From contig NZ_CP091056.1 of the NCBI RefSeq assembly GCF_021535045.1, forward strand, positions 1,302,001-1,366,000: a DNA stretch of 64,000 bases, in the 5' to 3' direction. The notes beneath the pieces are model-generated. The model was not told where the DNA came from. It searched no databases and saw nothing but the letters and a program-made list of their open reading frames with translations. The stretch is from Ornithinimicrobium sp. INDO-MA30-4 (GTDB lineage: Bacteria > Actinomycetota > Actinomycetes > Actinomycetales > Dermatophilaceae). Of this stretch, positions 47,812 through 58,004 are shown in pieces. How positions within the stretch are numbered: position 1 is the first letter of the stretch; each line of letters opens with the position of its first letter. The translations under genes were made by a program, and so were the position numbers.

Positions 47812-48695
47812 CTAGGCGCGTGTCGGCAAGGCACCGGTTCCCATGAGAGGGGAGCCGGTGCCTTGCTGCATGAGGGCGTCGAGCACCTCAAGGCTGGTGG
47901 TGTTCTCAGCAAGCGCATTGAGCTTGCCGGTGCCGTGATAATCGCTTGATCCGGTGACCATCAAGCCCAGCGTGGCAGCCAACTCGCGGCCGTGTTCACG
48001 AGCAGCCTCATCGTGATCGCGGTGGTCAACCTCTAGGCCGGCCAAGCCAGCCTCGGTGAGTTCGTGAATGACTGCGTCACTGACTACCCGACCGCGCATT
48101 GAAGCAAACGGGTGGGCCATCACGGGCACTCCCCAGCGGCCCTAATCATCTGGACCACATCAACTGGATCGGGCGCGTCCACTGGCAGATAGTACGGCTT
48201 TCCGGCCCCGAGAATCTGAGCAAAGGCCTCGTCGCGGTTGGCGAAGTGCCCCGCTCGCACCAGCGCGTCCGCGAGGTGTGGCCGCCCCAGCGTGGCGCCC
48301 GGTTGAGCGTGCGCCAGCATCTCCCCTAACTCGACGCGAAATCCGTCTTTGCGCAGCAGGTCAACTTGGCGACGCAGTCGATCTGCGCGAAACTCTCGGA
48401 CTTGCTCCATGGAGCCCAGGAAAGCGGCTGAAAGCGGATCCGGTCGATAGGCCAGCATGTGGACCGAAATACCCAGCGTGGTCTTGCAAGAGACCTCGAT
48501 ACCTGGCACCAATAGCAGTCCGACCTCGCTAGCCACCGCATCTGCCTCAGCCCAGCCGGAGGCGACGTCATGGTCCGTGAGTGCCACGACATCCAGTCCC
48601 GCCTGAGACGCCGACCTGACGACATCGCCCGGGCTCTGCGTGCCGTCACTGTGGTTGGAGTGGGTATGGAGGTCAATCACGGGAGCTGATGCCAT
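47812..48695 (-). CDS. PHP-domain phosphoesterase (YciV/TrpH family; one indel)
   Basis: About 294 residues. PHP motif I VIDLHTHSNHSDGTQSP, motif II VVALTDHDVASGW, then VPGIEVSCKTTLGISVHMLA, GRPHLADALVRAGH, VMAHPFASMRG and TGSSDYHG: the metal-binding His and Asp residues of the family. Members hydrolyse 3',5'-nucleoside bisphosphates or short RNA ends (RNase AM). A G is missing from the G run near 48130. ATG 48695 is preferred to GTG 48713. Its last codons contain the terminator hairpin shared with the DEAD-box gene. Confidence 0.9.
47826..47866 (+). terminator. Terminator hairpin of the DEAD-box gene, inside the PHP coding end
   Basis: GCAAGGCACCGG and CCGGTGCCTTGC pair perfectly; the interior extends with TCCC/GGGA. 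On the other strand it encodes the last residues of the PHP protein. Confidence 0.75.
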
Positions 48696-48783
48696 TTGCT
48701 CACGGTAAACCACTCACAGGCATACTGAAGGAGGGGCACCTATGCTGACTGCAGGATCTAGGTCACCAATTGAGGAGAGTTCA

Positions 48784-49449
48784 ATGACACGACGTCGCTA
48801 TTTCTGGGCCGGTTCGGCATTGGCTGCCACCCTGGTCATTTCGGGCTGCAGCAGCGATTCCGGTGATGTCGATGATGCGGCCACCAGCACAGCCTCCGAC
48901 GATGTCGCGGCTACGAGCGCGCCCGCGGATGCAGCCACCGCGACCTCTGAGACTGCGACCCCGGACGCGGCGGCGGACACTGCCGCGGCTACGGCAGAGC
49001 CGACAGTTGACGTCGAAGCCCTGAGCGCATCCGACGAAACCTTCACCATCGAGATGCCAGCCGATTGGTCAGACGCCGGCGAGGCTGCCGGATCAACGGC
49101 CGTCCTGGCAACCCGCTCCGATGAACCGATCAGTGACTTCTTCAACAACGTCGTCGTGGTCAAGGACGAGCCCCTTGATGACTTGGAGCAGGCCATCGCA
49201 GACACCGGCGAAGAACTGGCTGGCAGCGATGGCACTTCGGACGTGCTGGACGCCATCGAGGTTGATGGCAAGGAAGCGATCGGCCTGCGCGTCGAGCGCA
49301 CTCAGAGCGATGTCGAACTCGTTCAGGTGCAACGCTGGGTTGAACACGACGACTCGCTGTTTGTCATCGTGCTGTCTTCAACTCCTGAGGGTGCCGACGC
49401 AGCCGAGTCCGACTTTGCCGACATCCTCGATTCCTGGAAGTGGGAGTAG
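48784..49449 (+). CDS. Secreted lipoprotein with PsbP/LpqN-like domain
   Basis: 221 residues. Lipoprotein signal MTRRRYFWAGSALAATLVIS with lipobox ISGC, then a 60-residue Ala/Thr/Ser/Asp linker. A compact domain follows: TFTIEMPADWSDAG, VVVVKDEPLDDLEQAI, QVQRWVEHDDSLFVIVLSST. This layout resembles LpqN-like or PsbP-like extracytoplasmic proteins; no enzyme motif is evident. A good GAGGAGAG site precedes ATG 48784. Anchored outside the cell; role unknown. Confidence 0.75.
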   Translation: MTRRRYFWAGSALAATLVISGCSSDSGDVDDAATSTASDDVAATSAPADAATATSETATPDAAADTAAATAEPTVDVEALSASDETFTIEMPADWSDAGEAAGSTAVLATRSDEPISDFFNNVVVVKDEPLDDLEQAIADTGEELAGSDGTSDVLDAIEVDGKEAIGLRVERTQSDVELVQVQRWVEHDDSLFVIVLSSTPEGADAAESDFADILDSWKWE

Positions 49450-49458
49450 CCCAAGCAC

Positions 49459-49481
49459 CTAGCAACCAAGGTTGCCTAGTA
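49459..49481 (+). terminator. Short hairpin between lipoprotein and thrE
   Basis: CTAGCAACC and GGTTGCCTAG pair with one bulged base around AA. It lies between convergent genes; modest strength and little T-run. Confidence 0.4.
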
Positions 49482-51001
49482 GGCACCGACTCCTCGGCGA
49501 CGCGCACGAATAGCCGAGCGGTCGGTGCCTATCTGCTTCCTGGCGAGGTAGGCGCCAATCGAGAGGCCTGCAGCCAGCCCGATACCGGTGCCAATCACGA
49601 CGCTGAACTGCACATAGATCGCGGTGACGTAGGCACCGGCCTCAGAGTCCTCCATCAAGAGGAAAAGGCCCTTGTAGACGGCTAGACCGGGCAAGAGGCT
49701 GATGATGGCTGCGGTGGTGATGGCAAGCTCAGGCACTCGCAGTTGGCGGTGCAAGTAGTAGCCAGCGAAGCCGATCACGACGGCAGGGATAGCCACTGTT
49801 GGACCGATGCTGAACTGGAAAAGGCTGACCAACTCAAAGATGATCCACGCCGCGCCAGACAGGGCGATCCCCAGCATCGTGGCTCGAGTGCCCGTGTAGG
49901 TCGCTAAGCAGAAGCCAGGTGCCACCAGCATGGCTCCCAACGTGCCAAACAGTGGCGAGCCGCCAAGCGTGACATAGGGCGAAATCGACATCCCGACGCC
50001 CAGCGCTGTGGAGATCTGCAGGGCCAGGGCCGTTCCAATACCAATACCTAGCGTCATCATCAGCACTTCAATGCCACGTGCCGCCGAAGTCAGGTAGTAG
50101 CCGTCAATCGCGTCTTGTGCTGCGCCCAATACCGAGAGCCCAGCGAGCAAGACGATGATGCCGGAGACGACGACGACCGACGGAGAGTTGAGCCCAGGTA
50201 TCCCGCCCATGGCGCCAGCCAACGCGGTCAGTCCGGCCGCAATAAATGTTGGGATCGAAGCGCTGAGGGCATTGGCAAAGAACCCAGCGAGGCCAACCTT
50301 CTGGCAGAACCGTTGAGTTTGATCGACAAGGGCTGCGCTGATTGCAGCCACGATCCACATCACTGGGCCGGCACCAAAATCCAGGTCACACCAACGGCGA
50401 TACAGGATAGGCCAGCCGTCGCAACCCAGCGACGGTGTGGGTGGGGCCGGACCAGAATGTCGCTCAACTGCTGCCGGGCGTCCTCAACGTCGATGACCTC
50501 GTTGCCGTTTTCGCGGGCAAAGGCAATCTCTTCGACGAGGTTGTACAACTCTTCGAGGCGAGAGTAGTCGGCCGAGCGCACCTTCACCACGCGCATCACC
50601 GAAAGCGGGTCTTCGTTGGCACCACGCTGGATCGAAACCGAGATCGAGGTGAAGGTGATGTCTACGTGAGTGGAATGAATGCCATACGCAGCCGTCAATC
50701 GCAGCACCGTCGTCACCACGTCTGCGGCAGAAGCCCCCGTCGAGAGCAATGCTTCGCCCACCCGTAAGGCGAGGTCAATCACCAATCGGGCATGCTGCTG
50801 TGAAATGTCATCGCTGGTGCTCGGCACCCCGATCGGGACCGTGGGCGGCCCAAGGCCGCGGACGGCCCAACTGGCACGGTCTCGCCAGGCCTTCCCGATG
50901 GATGGGGCTGGCCGCAATTGGGGTCCGGTGATCTCCGTGGCACCCACAATTGGCTCTTCGCTTAGGTTCTGCTCCTGCACACTCCCAGGGTAGGCATTCA
51001 C
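49476..51001 (-). CDS. thrE: Threonine/serine exporter ThrE family (one indel)
   Basis: Corrected length 508 residues, matching fused ThrE proteins that export Thr and Ser. The N-terminal soluble half contains ARLVIDLALRVGEALLSTGA, HVDITFTSISVSIQRG and RSADYSRLEELYNLVEEIA (DUF1212). The second half has about ten membrane segments, including SALVDQTQRFCQKVGLAGFF-type sequence and LGGSPLFGTLGAMLVAPGFC. One missing base near 50370 (GGCCCAGTGATG) splits the frame between the first and second membrane segments. A split into YjjP/YjjB-type genes is unlikely because the break falls inside the membrane bundle. GTG 51001 chosen. Confidence 0.88.
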
Positions 51002-51042
51002 CCTGACATTCCCCTCAATGCCCGACGTGTCACGATGTGGGT

Positions 51043-52539
51043 ATGAGTGAGAAGCAGCCGCAAGCAGACCATCGCAGCCGCCCAACGGGGGAAGCCTTTA
51101 AGACTTTTATGCAGGAGGGCTGGGCTCCGCGGGCCGCGGACCTGCCCGATCTGACCGATGGGGCCGCGTCAGCCGCGCACCGACGCGCCGCGCTGAGTGA
51201 AGAATTCCTCGGAGAACGTCTTGTTATCCCCGCTGGCGGCTTCAAGGTACGCAGCAACGACACTGATTACGTCTTCCGTCCGCACACTGCTTTTGCATAC
51301 CTCACTGGCCTCGGCTCAGACCGTGAGCCAGACGCAGTCCTCGTGCTGGAGCCGCTGTCTGAGGGAGGGCATGAGTCGACGCTGTATTTCCGACCGCTGG
51401 CTGGCCGGGAAACCGATGAGTTCTTCGCCGACTCTCGCGTCGGCGAGTTTTGGTCGGTGCCCGCCCGACGCTGGAGAGCGCCGCGCAAGAACTTGGCCTG
51501 AAGACGGCTCATCTGGATGAGTTCACCACTGCTTTGGGCAAGGATGTCGGATCGGTGAGCGTCCGGGTCGTGGCCGATGCCGATCAGGATGTCACTGATG
51601 CCGTGCTGGAGGTGCGTGCCACAGCAAGTGAGCAAACCGAGCAGCAGTTGCAGGACGCGGCGGCTGCCGACGCCGAGTTGGGCCGCCACTTGTCGACCGT
51701 ACGCGCGGTGAAGGACGCCTGGGAAGTTGAGCAGATGCAGCTTGCCGTCGACTCAACCGCGACTGCGTTTGACGCGGTTGTTGCGGCATTGCCGCAGGCG
51801 GTGGAGAAGGGCCGTGGCGAGCGATGGATTGAGGGAACCTTGGCCTGCACGCTCGCCATACCGGCAACGGAGTCGGCTATGACTCGATCTGTGCTGCTGG
51901 CGACCACGCCAACACCTTGCACTGGATCCGCAACACCGGCGATGTCTCCCCGGGAGATCTCGTGTTGATTGACGCAGGTGTTGAGACCGATTCGCTGTAT
52001 ACCGCTGATGTCACTCGCACTTTGCCGGTAGATGGCACCTTCACCCCCAACCAGCGTCAGGTGTACGACGCGGTGTTGGAGGCCGCCGATGCCGGCATTG
52101 CCGCCGCTCGCCCCGGCAACAAGTTCAGCGACATTCATTCCGCCTCAATCAGGGTCATTGCCACCAAGCTGCACGAGTGGGGCATGCTCCCGGACGGGGT
52201 AGATGTCGAGGCCACGCTCGACCCGGTTGACGGCCAATTCCACCGGCGCTGGATGGTCCATGGCACCAGCCACCACCTTGGACTGGACGTTCACGACTGT
52301 GCGCCAGCGCTCCGCGCGGACTACCTCGACGGGGAACTCAAGCCCGGGATGGTCCTCACGGTCGAGCCAGGTCTCTACTTCAAGAGCGACGACGAGTTGG
52401 TCCCAGAGCAGCTGCGTGGCATTGGCGTGCGCATCGAGGACGACCTCGTCATCACCGATGACGGCAACCGCAACCTGTCTGGCGCGCTCCCCGCGAAGCT
52501 GAAGCAGTGGAACGCTGGGTGCAGACCGGTGCGCGTTAA
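51043..52539 (+). CDS. pepP: Xaa-Pro aminopeptidase (PepP/M24B; three indels)
   Basis: Removes N-terminal residues preceding proline. Corrected length about 499 residues. An N-terminal creatinase-like domain (YVFRPHTAFAYLTGLGSDRE) is followed by the pita-bread catalytic domain. Metal ligands: Asp in LVLIDAGVETDSLYTADVTR (two Asp), His in MVHGTSHHLGLDVHDC, Glu in PGMVLTVEPGLYF and Glu in IGVRIEDDLVIT. Missing bases: G near 51452 (Phe-Trp-Val-Gly), T near 51842 (Thr-Phe-Gly-Leu-His) and C near 52494, which gives a normal end REAEAVERWVQTGAR at TAA 52537. Divergent from thrE. Confidence 0.92.
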
Positions 52540-53039
52540 CTGCGCTTGACGGGCATTTGCTCCAGCAGGTCTCGGGCCTGCTGGGCAGACTTGTGCTCAG
52601 TGAGCAACTCGTAGCGCGTCGCGACCACCTTGGACACCGAGGTGAAGTCGCGGCGGCCACGGGTCATCCCGTAGCCGAGCATGGCCCAGACCAGGCCAAA
52701 GATGGCGCCGAATCCGATGGCACCCACGATGGTCGTCAGCGTGTCGCCAGGCGTGGTGAAGAGAGTAAACACCAGCCCAACGAAGAGGCCCATCCAGGCA
52801 CCCGAAAGGGCACCGCCCAAGATGACTCGTCCGGTCGTCAGTCGGCCTGTGACTCGCTCTACCTGGCGAAGGTCAGTGCCCACGATGAGGCAGTTTTCCA
52901 CCGGGAACTCTTCATCTGAGAGGTAGTCCACGGCTGCCTGGGCGTCTTCGTATCGCTCAAAGAGGCCCAAAGACATGGGGTAGTTCAGCGAAAGGCCAGT
53001 GCCTCGGGATCCTTCAGAGGGCTGCATCGGTGTCGTCAC
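52536..53039 (-). CDS. General stress protein-like membrane protein (YflT-type domain)
   Basis: 167 residues. The N-terminal GLFERYEDAQAAVDYLSDEE with CLIVGTDLRQVERVTGRLTT matches the general-stress YflT/DUF1269-like module. Two membrane segments follow (GGALSGAWMGLFVGLVFTLF and IVGAIGFGAIFGLVWAMLGY), then a soluble C-terminus ending EQMPVKRS. A conserved actinobacterial protein next to the MgtE-N/CBS gene. Starts possible at GTG 53039 or ATG 53027. Function unknown. Confidence 0.78.
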   Translation of the reverse strand: MTTPMQPSEGSRGTGLSLNYPMSLGLFERYEDAQAAVDYLSDEEFPVENCLIVGTDLRQVERVTGRLTTGRVILGGALSGAWMGLFVGLVFTLFTTPGDTLTTIVGAIGFGAIFGLVWAMLGYGMTRGRRDFTSVSKVVATRYELLTEHKSAQQARDLLEQMPVKRS

Positions 53040-53075
53040 TCTCCTAGTTTCTCACTTTCACGGCAAATGCATGAC

Positions 53076-53108
53076 AAACCCCCGACCACTCCAGTGGGCG
53101 GGGGTTTT
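53076..53108 (-). terminator. Terminator of the small gene at 53120
   Basis: AAACCCCCG, one mismatch, CCACT then AGTGG, one mismatch, CGGGGGTTTT, with a two-base loop. T-runs lie on both sides, so it can terminate either strand. Confidence 0.85.
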
Positions 53109-53119
53109 CAGTTCAATGC

Positions 53120-53239
53120 TCAGGCGCGACGAGTCTTACGGCGAGGCTTCACGGGGCGACGCGAGACGTCATACGCATCATTTGGCATGAATGCGCGGCG
53201 AGCGGAGGAGATGTACGTAATCCCAGCGGGGATAGCCAT
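53120..53239 (-). CDS. Small basic protein (39 residues), unrecognised
   Basis: The reading frame begins MAIPAGITYISSARRAFMPN and ends with DAYDVSRRPVKPRRKTRRA. Strongly basic C-terminal half, net charge about +10. It lies in an otherwise empty 330-bp gap, with a terminator 12 bp downstream and AT-rich promoter-like sequence (TAGAACTAGATAG on the minus strand near 53280-53292) upstream. Third-position G/C preference looks coding. No ribosome binding site is obvious. Could be a small ribosome-associated or nucleic-acid-binding protein; identity unknown. Confidence 0.5.
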   Translation of the reverse strand: MAIPAGITYISSARRAFMPNDAYDVSRRPVKPRRKTRRA

Positions 53240-53355
53240 GGAGAACTTCGGCCTTTCGGGGTTCAAGGGGGTTTTTCTGTGGTCTATCTAGTTCTACACC
53301 CAGACGTAGTTGATCATTCCATTGACGGCTGGTGATCCCAGTCACCCCTGCGCCA

Positions 53356-53373
53356 GTAGGTATCCTGACGTCG
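53356..53373 (+). promoter_or_regulatory. Possible -10 element giving a leaderless mRNA
   Basis: TAGGTAT lies about 10 bases before GTG 53373, and no Shine-Dalgarno is present, so transcription may start at the initiation codon. Confidence 0.4.
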
Positions 53374-54663
53374 TGAGTAGTTCCCGCGTCTTCGTTGCTC
53401 GTCTCAATGGTCTTAGTGTTTTCGATCCCCTCGGAGACGAGGTGGGTCGCGTTCGTGACGTCGTCACCACCTTGGCGCCCAGGGGCGGCAGCAACACCCC
53501 GCTTGCCGTTGGCCTCGTGGTAGAGGTCCCCGGGCGGCGGCGCATTTTCCTGCCGCTGACTCGGTGACAAGTATCGACTCCGGCCAAGTCATCACCACCA
53601 GTCAGCCCAACATGCATCGTTTCGAGCAGCGTCGGGGCGAAACCCTCATCCTGGCCGAGCTCTTGGATCGCCGGGTGACGGTTCGCAACGATGGCGACAC
53701 CTTCGCAGCCACCGTCGAAGACCTCGCCATCGACCTTGAGCGCAATCGCGATTGGCGCATCACCAAGGTCTTTGTCCGCAAGGGTGAGCCGGAGCAACGA
53801 CAGCGTGGCTTGCGGCTACGGCGACGCACCGGCGAGACGCTGCTCGTCGACATCGAGTCCGTCGACGGTCTGGCCCGCAGCGGCCCGGCACAAGCGGTTG
53901 ACGCCCTGCTCGAGGCCTACGAGGACCTCAAGACCACCGACCTGGCGGAGGCGATTCACGATCTCTCCAGCAAGCGACGCGGCGAAGTCGCCGATGCCCT
54001 CGACGATGAGCGCCTCGCCGATGTGCTGGAGGAGTTGCCAGACGACGACCGGGTCGAGATCTTGATCAACCTGTCGTTGGACCGGGCCGCAGACATCCTT
54101 GAGGCAATGCAACCCGATGACGCGACCGACTTGTTGTCGGAGTTGCCCGAAGCCAAGGCCGAGCAGCTGCTGCAGCGAATGGAGCCGGACGAGGCCGCTC
54201 CTTGCGCCGATTGCTGACCTATGAAGAGAACACTGCTGGCGGTCTGATGACCAGCGAGCCAGTCATTCTTGGCCCTGATGCGAGCGTTGCCGAGGCGCTA
54301 GCCGTCGTGCGCCGCCAAGAACTGTCGCCCGCGTTGGCTTCACTGATCTTTGTCACCCGCCCGCCGCATGACACGCCAACCGGCAAACTGCTCGGTGTCG
54401 TGCATATTCAGCGACTGCTGCGTGAACCGCCACACGAGCCCATCGGCGGCATCTTGGACAAGGCCATCGACTCTGTCTCCGACAGTGCCAGCTTGGCGTT
54501 CGTGACCCGCCAACTCGCCGCCTACAACTTGGTGGCTCTGCCCGTGACCGACTCCGACGGCCGACTGTTGGGCGGCATCAGCGTGGACGACGTGCTCGAC
54601 CACTTGCTGCCCGACGACTGGCGCCAGCGCGACGATTTGCCTGAGGACGTGACCCATGTCTGA
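53373..54663 (+). CDS. PRC-barrel / MgtE N-terminal / CBS-domain protein (two indels)
   Basis: Corrected length 430 residues. An N-terminal PRC-barrel-like part has VFVARLNGLSVFDPLGDEVG. The MgtE intracellular N domain follows (DLKTTDLAEAIHDLSSKRRG, LADVLEELPDDDRVEILINL, MQPDDATDLLSELPEAKAEQ). Two CBS domains come last (TAGGLMTSEPVILGPDASVA, LVALPVTDSDGRLLGGISVD). The MgtE membrane channel is absent, so this is a soluble sensor-like relative, as in mycobacterial Rv1232c. Missing bases near 53568 (Leu-Thr-Arg-Val) and 54203 (Ala-Pro-Leu-Arg-Arg). Its stop overlaps the DUF1003 start. Confidence 0.87.
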
Positions 54664-55257
54664 GCCGACCCCCGCCCGCAACAGCCGAGCCAAGTCAAGC
54701 AAGTCGGCCAAGACGACTACTTCAGCACGCGAGAGCCGCTTGGATCAGCCGATGGCAATGCAAAGCGTCGTCGGCTGTGGCGTCCCAACATGGACCCCGA
54801 CACGTTCGGCCGGTTCGCTGAGGGGTTTGCTCGCTTCATGGGCACCGCTCGGTTCTTGGCTTACATGTCGGCCTTCGTCGCCATTTGGCTGATCTGGAAC
54901 GTTGCCGCGCCCAACGGCCTGCGATTTGACCCCTATGCCTTCATCTTTTTGACCTTGATGTTGAGCCTGCAGGCCTCCTATGCCGCTCCGTTGATCCTGT
55001 TAGCGCAGAACCGCCAGGCCGACCGAGACAAGGTAATGATCGAGCAGGACCGCTCCCGGGATGAGCGGGCGTTGGCTGAGACAGAGTTCCTGACCCGTGA
55101 AGTGGCCTCGCTGCGGATTGCGATGCGTGACTCGGCAACCCGTGACTTTGTCCGCTCCGAGTTAAGGAACCTGCTTGATGACATGGAAGAGCGCGGCCTT
55201 CGGGTGACTCGTGACGAGGGCGACGACCGGGATGGTGCCCCTGACTCGAGGCGGTGA
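54656..55257 (+). CDS. DUF1003 membrane protein (one indel)
   Basis: About 200 residues. A charged, Lys/Arg-rich N-terminus is followed by two membrane segments (LAYMSAFVAIWLIWNVAAPN and YAFIFLTLMLSLQASYAAPL). A long charged helix with the conserved QNRQADRDKVMIEQDRSRDE, typical of DUF1003, comes next. One indel near 54750 separates ESRLDQP from the MDPDTFGRFAEGFARF region. ATG 54656 overlaps the previous gene by 8 bases. Functionally linked by position to the MgtE-N/CBS protein; role unknown. Confidence 0.88.
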
Positions 55258-55279
55258 GCACGCCGCATACGATGGGGGT

Positions 55280-56402
55280 ATGTCACTCCCCACGCTCGAT
55301 GCACTGCACGCTGCCCTCACCAAGGTCAACGACCCCGAGATCCGCAAGCCCATTACGGAACTCGGCATGGTGGAGTCAGTCGATATTGACGACGACGGCT
55401 CAGTCCGCAGCACCATCTTGTTGACCGTGCCCGGTTGCCCGATGAAAGAGACGATCACTAAGGACGTCACGGCAGCCCTGAGCTCGGTCGCCGGCGTCAC
55501 CGACGTGCAGGTCAGCCTCGGTGTCATGAGCGATGACCAGCGATCTGAGCTGCGCAACAACCTTCGCGGCGGGGCACCCGAGAAGAGATCCCGTTTGCTC
55601 GCCCGGACACCCTCACCCGCGTGTATGCGGTGGCCTCCGGCAAGGGAGGTGTTGGTAAGTCTTCGGTGACCGTCAACCTCGCTGCCTCCATGGCCGAGCA
55701 GGGTCTGCGCGTTGGCGTCGTCGACGCTGACATTTACGGCTTCTCAGTGCCGCGCATGTTGGGCGTGAGCAACCCGCCCACCCAAGTCGACGAAATGATC
55801 TTGCCGCCGATCGCCCAAGAGGTGAAGGTCATCTCAATCGGGATGTTCGTGCCGGGCAACCAACCGGTCGTTTGGCGTGGCCCCATGTTGCACCGTGCGA
55901 TGCAGCAGTTCTTGGGCGACGTGTACTGGGGCGACCTCGACGTGCTTCTGCTCGACCTCCCCCGGGCACCGGCGACATCGCCATCACGGTGGCGCAGTTG
56001 CTGCCCAACTCGGAACTCATTGTCGTCACCACCCGCAGCAGGCTGCAGCTGAGGTGGCTGAGCGTGCTGGCGCCATTGCGCTGCAGACTCACCAGCGCTT
56101 GGTTGGTGTCATCGAAAACATGTCGTGGCTGGAAGCGGCCGATGGCTCGCGCCAGGAGATCTTGGCTCCGGCGGGGCCAATTGGTCGCCGACTCCTTGTC
56201 GAAGTCGATCGGCGCTCCGGTGCCGTTGTTGGGCCAGATCCCGTTGGATGTCACGCTGCGCGAAGGCGGGGACCGTGGCGTCCCGGTAGTGCTGGGAGAT
56301 CCAGACTCAGCCTCTGGCACGGCCCTGCGTGGCATTGCCCGCGGTCTTGCTCAGCGTGGACGCGGCTTGGCCGGTCGCAAGTTGGGGATCACCCCGACCT
56401 AA
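55280..56402 (+). CDS. mrp: Mrp/NBP35-family iron-sulfur cluster carrier ATPase (several indels)
   Basis: About 374 residues. The N-terminal MIP18/DUF59 domain contains VNDPEIRKPITELGMVESVD and LTVPGCPMKETI (its Cys is typical). The C-terminal P-loop ATPase has the deviant Walker A AVASGKGGVGKSSVTVNLAA, VGVVDADIYGFSVPRMLG, GPMLHRAMQQFLGDV, LLLDLPPGTGDIAI (corrected) and LVGVIENMSW. It scaffolds or transfers Fe-S clusters. Breaks occur near 55590, 55970, 56030 and 56170. ATG 55280. Convergent with tatB. Confidence 0.92.
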
Positions 56403-56447
56403 GTCAGCGCCTGACAATCCAGCGCTCTTCGGCGTCGGTGCAACGGT

Positions 56448-56873
56448 TTATGTTGCGTCGAGGTCGAAGGGCGTTGGCAGTTCCGGGTTGAACCGGCGGC
56501 GATTTGGCCTAGCGGCAGCGCGGGGCTCAGTTTTTGTTTCTGAGTTTGCAGTGCTGGGCACCGCAGCGGTGTCTTTGTCGTCCACCGGCACCATGCCAGC
56601 CGCTTCGGCCGTCGTCTTAGAGGGGGTCTTGAGCGCTTCTCGAACGATGCGTCGCGGGTCATACTGACGCGGATCGAGTTGGCGCCAATCGACATCGTTG
56701 AAGGAAGGCCCCATCTCTTCCTTGATCTGCGTCTTGGCACCCTCAGCCATGTCCCGCATGGAGCGCACCATGTCGCCCAGTTTTGCGGCATACGCTGGCA
56801 GGTTCTTGGGACCAATAATAAAGACGGCAAGCACTGCGAGCAGGAAAAACTCACCACCGCCGATATTTAGCAT
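56448..56873 (-). CDS. tatB: Twin-arginine translocase subunit TatB
   Basis: 141 residues. Single N-terminal membrane helix in MLNIGGGEFFLLAVLAVFII, with Glu8 after the Gly triplet as in TatB, followed by GPKNLPAYAAKLGDMVRSMR (hinge and amphipathic helix). The Q-Y-D-P-R-R-I-V-R-E-A-L segment and long polar tail are typical of actinobacterial TatB. With TatC it forms the receptor for folded twin-arginine substrates. Sits directly after htrA in the order sigE-htrA-tatB. Intact. Confidence 0.93.
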   Translation of the reverse strand: MLNIGGGEFFLLAVLAVFIIGPKNLPAYAAKLGDMVRSMRDMAEGAKTQIKEEMGPSFNDVDWRQLDPRQYDPRRIVREALKTPSKTTAEAAGMVPVDDKDTAAVPSTANSETKTEPRAAARPNRRRFNPELPTPFDLDAT

Positions 56874-56897
56874 TCGTCCTCCTGCCTCACGATCTCA

Positions 56898-58004
56898 CTA
56901 CTCTGATGAGCCTTGCAGCGTCATGGTCACGGTGCGCGTGCCGCCATCAGTATCCAGCACTTCGGCCTCGATTATGTCGCCAACCCGGTAAGAACGCAGA
57001 ATCACGATGAGTTGGCTTCCATCTTCGATGTCTCGCCCGTCAATGGAGGTGATGATGTCGCCTGAGACAAGGCCAGCGGCCGCCGCCGCACCGTCTGGGT
57101 CAACACCAGGCGTGCCGTCTTGCAAGTCATCACCGACGCGAGCGCCGTCACCGGCATACTCCAGATCGAGGAAGACACCAATCACCGGGTGCTCACTGGT
57201 GCCCGTCTCGATGAGCTGCTCAGCGGTGATCTGCACCTGTTCCGCAGGGATGGCGAAGCCCAGACCGATGCTGCCGCTAGCGGCGCTGCCCAACGCCGAC
57301 GGCAATTGCGCAATCGCGGAGTTCACCCCGACGACTCGGCCACTGAGATCGAGCAACGGCCCGCCGGAATTGCCCGGGTTGATAGCTGCGTCGGTTTGGA
57401 TCGCGTTGATGTGGAAGCCCCGGAAAACTCGCCGGCGACCACGGGCCTATCCAGAGCAGACACGATCCCTAAGGTCACGGTGTTGTCGAGCCCTAGCGGT
57501 GCGCCGACAGCGAGCACCTGCTGCCCCACCTGGAGATCGTCGGAGTCAGCGAAGGCCAGGACTGGAAGGTTGTCGCGGTCGACCTTCAAAACGGCAATGT
57601 CGTATGACGTGTCGCTGCCCACCACTTCGGCCGCTGCGGACGTGCCATCGGTGAACTCGACAGTGATGCCATCCTCCGATGCACCCGCGGTGACGTGGCT
57701 ATTAGTGACGATGTATCCGTCTTCGCGGATCACAAAGCCTGAGCCAAGCCCGCCCTCGTCGCCTGCTTCCACTGCGATAAACACCACGCTGGGCAGCACC
57801 ATTTGCGCGATCTGAGTCGCAGGCGATTCACTCGCTGGCTCAGTATTGATCGGCAGTGCTTGAGTGACCGTGGGCGTGCTTGCGGGCTGCATGGCGCCGT
57901 TGACCGTGGCCGCGACTATCCCACCGGCAATACCGCCGCCGACACCCCAAAAGCAGCGCCATCGCGATAACGATGACGCTGCGGTTGGAGTTGGTGCTTG
58001 TCAT
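56898..58004 (-). CDS. htrA: HtrA/DegP-like serine protease with PDZ domain (two indels)
   Basis: 368 residues. N-terminal membrane anchor (VIVIAMALLLG then VGGGIAGGIVAATV once an extra base near 57947 is removed). Trypsin-like triad: His in GYIVTNSHVTAGASEDG, Asp in DTSYDIAVLKVDRDNLP, Ser in AINPGNSGGPLLDLSG. One C-terminal PDZ domain (GVDPDGAAAAAGLVSGDIIT). A G is missing near 57420. Extracytoplasmic protein quality control. Its ATG follows the sigE stop with no gap, so the two are co-transcribed; the usual rseA anti-sigma gene is absent. Confidence 0.93.

Noticed and set aside
50360-50375. Programmed frameshift or a split YjjP/YjjB pair in thrE
   Set aside because: One missing base restores a 508-residue ThrE of normal length, there is no slippery heptamer, and similar one-base breaks occur throughout the window.
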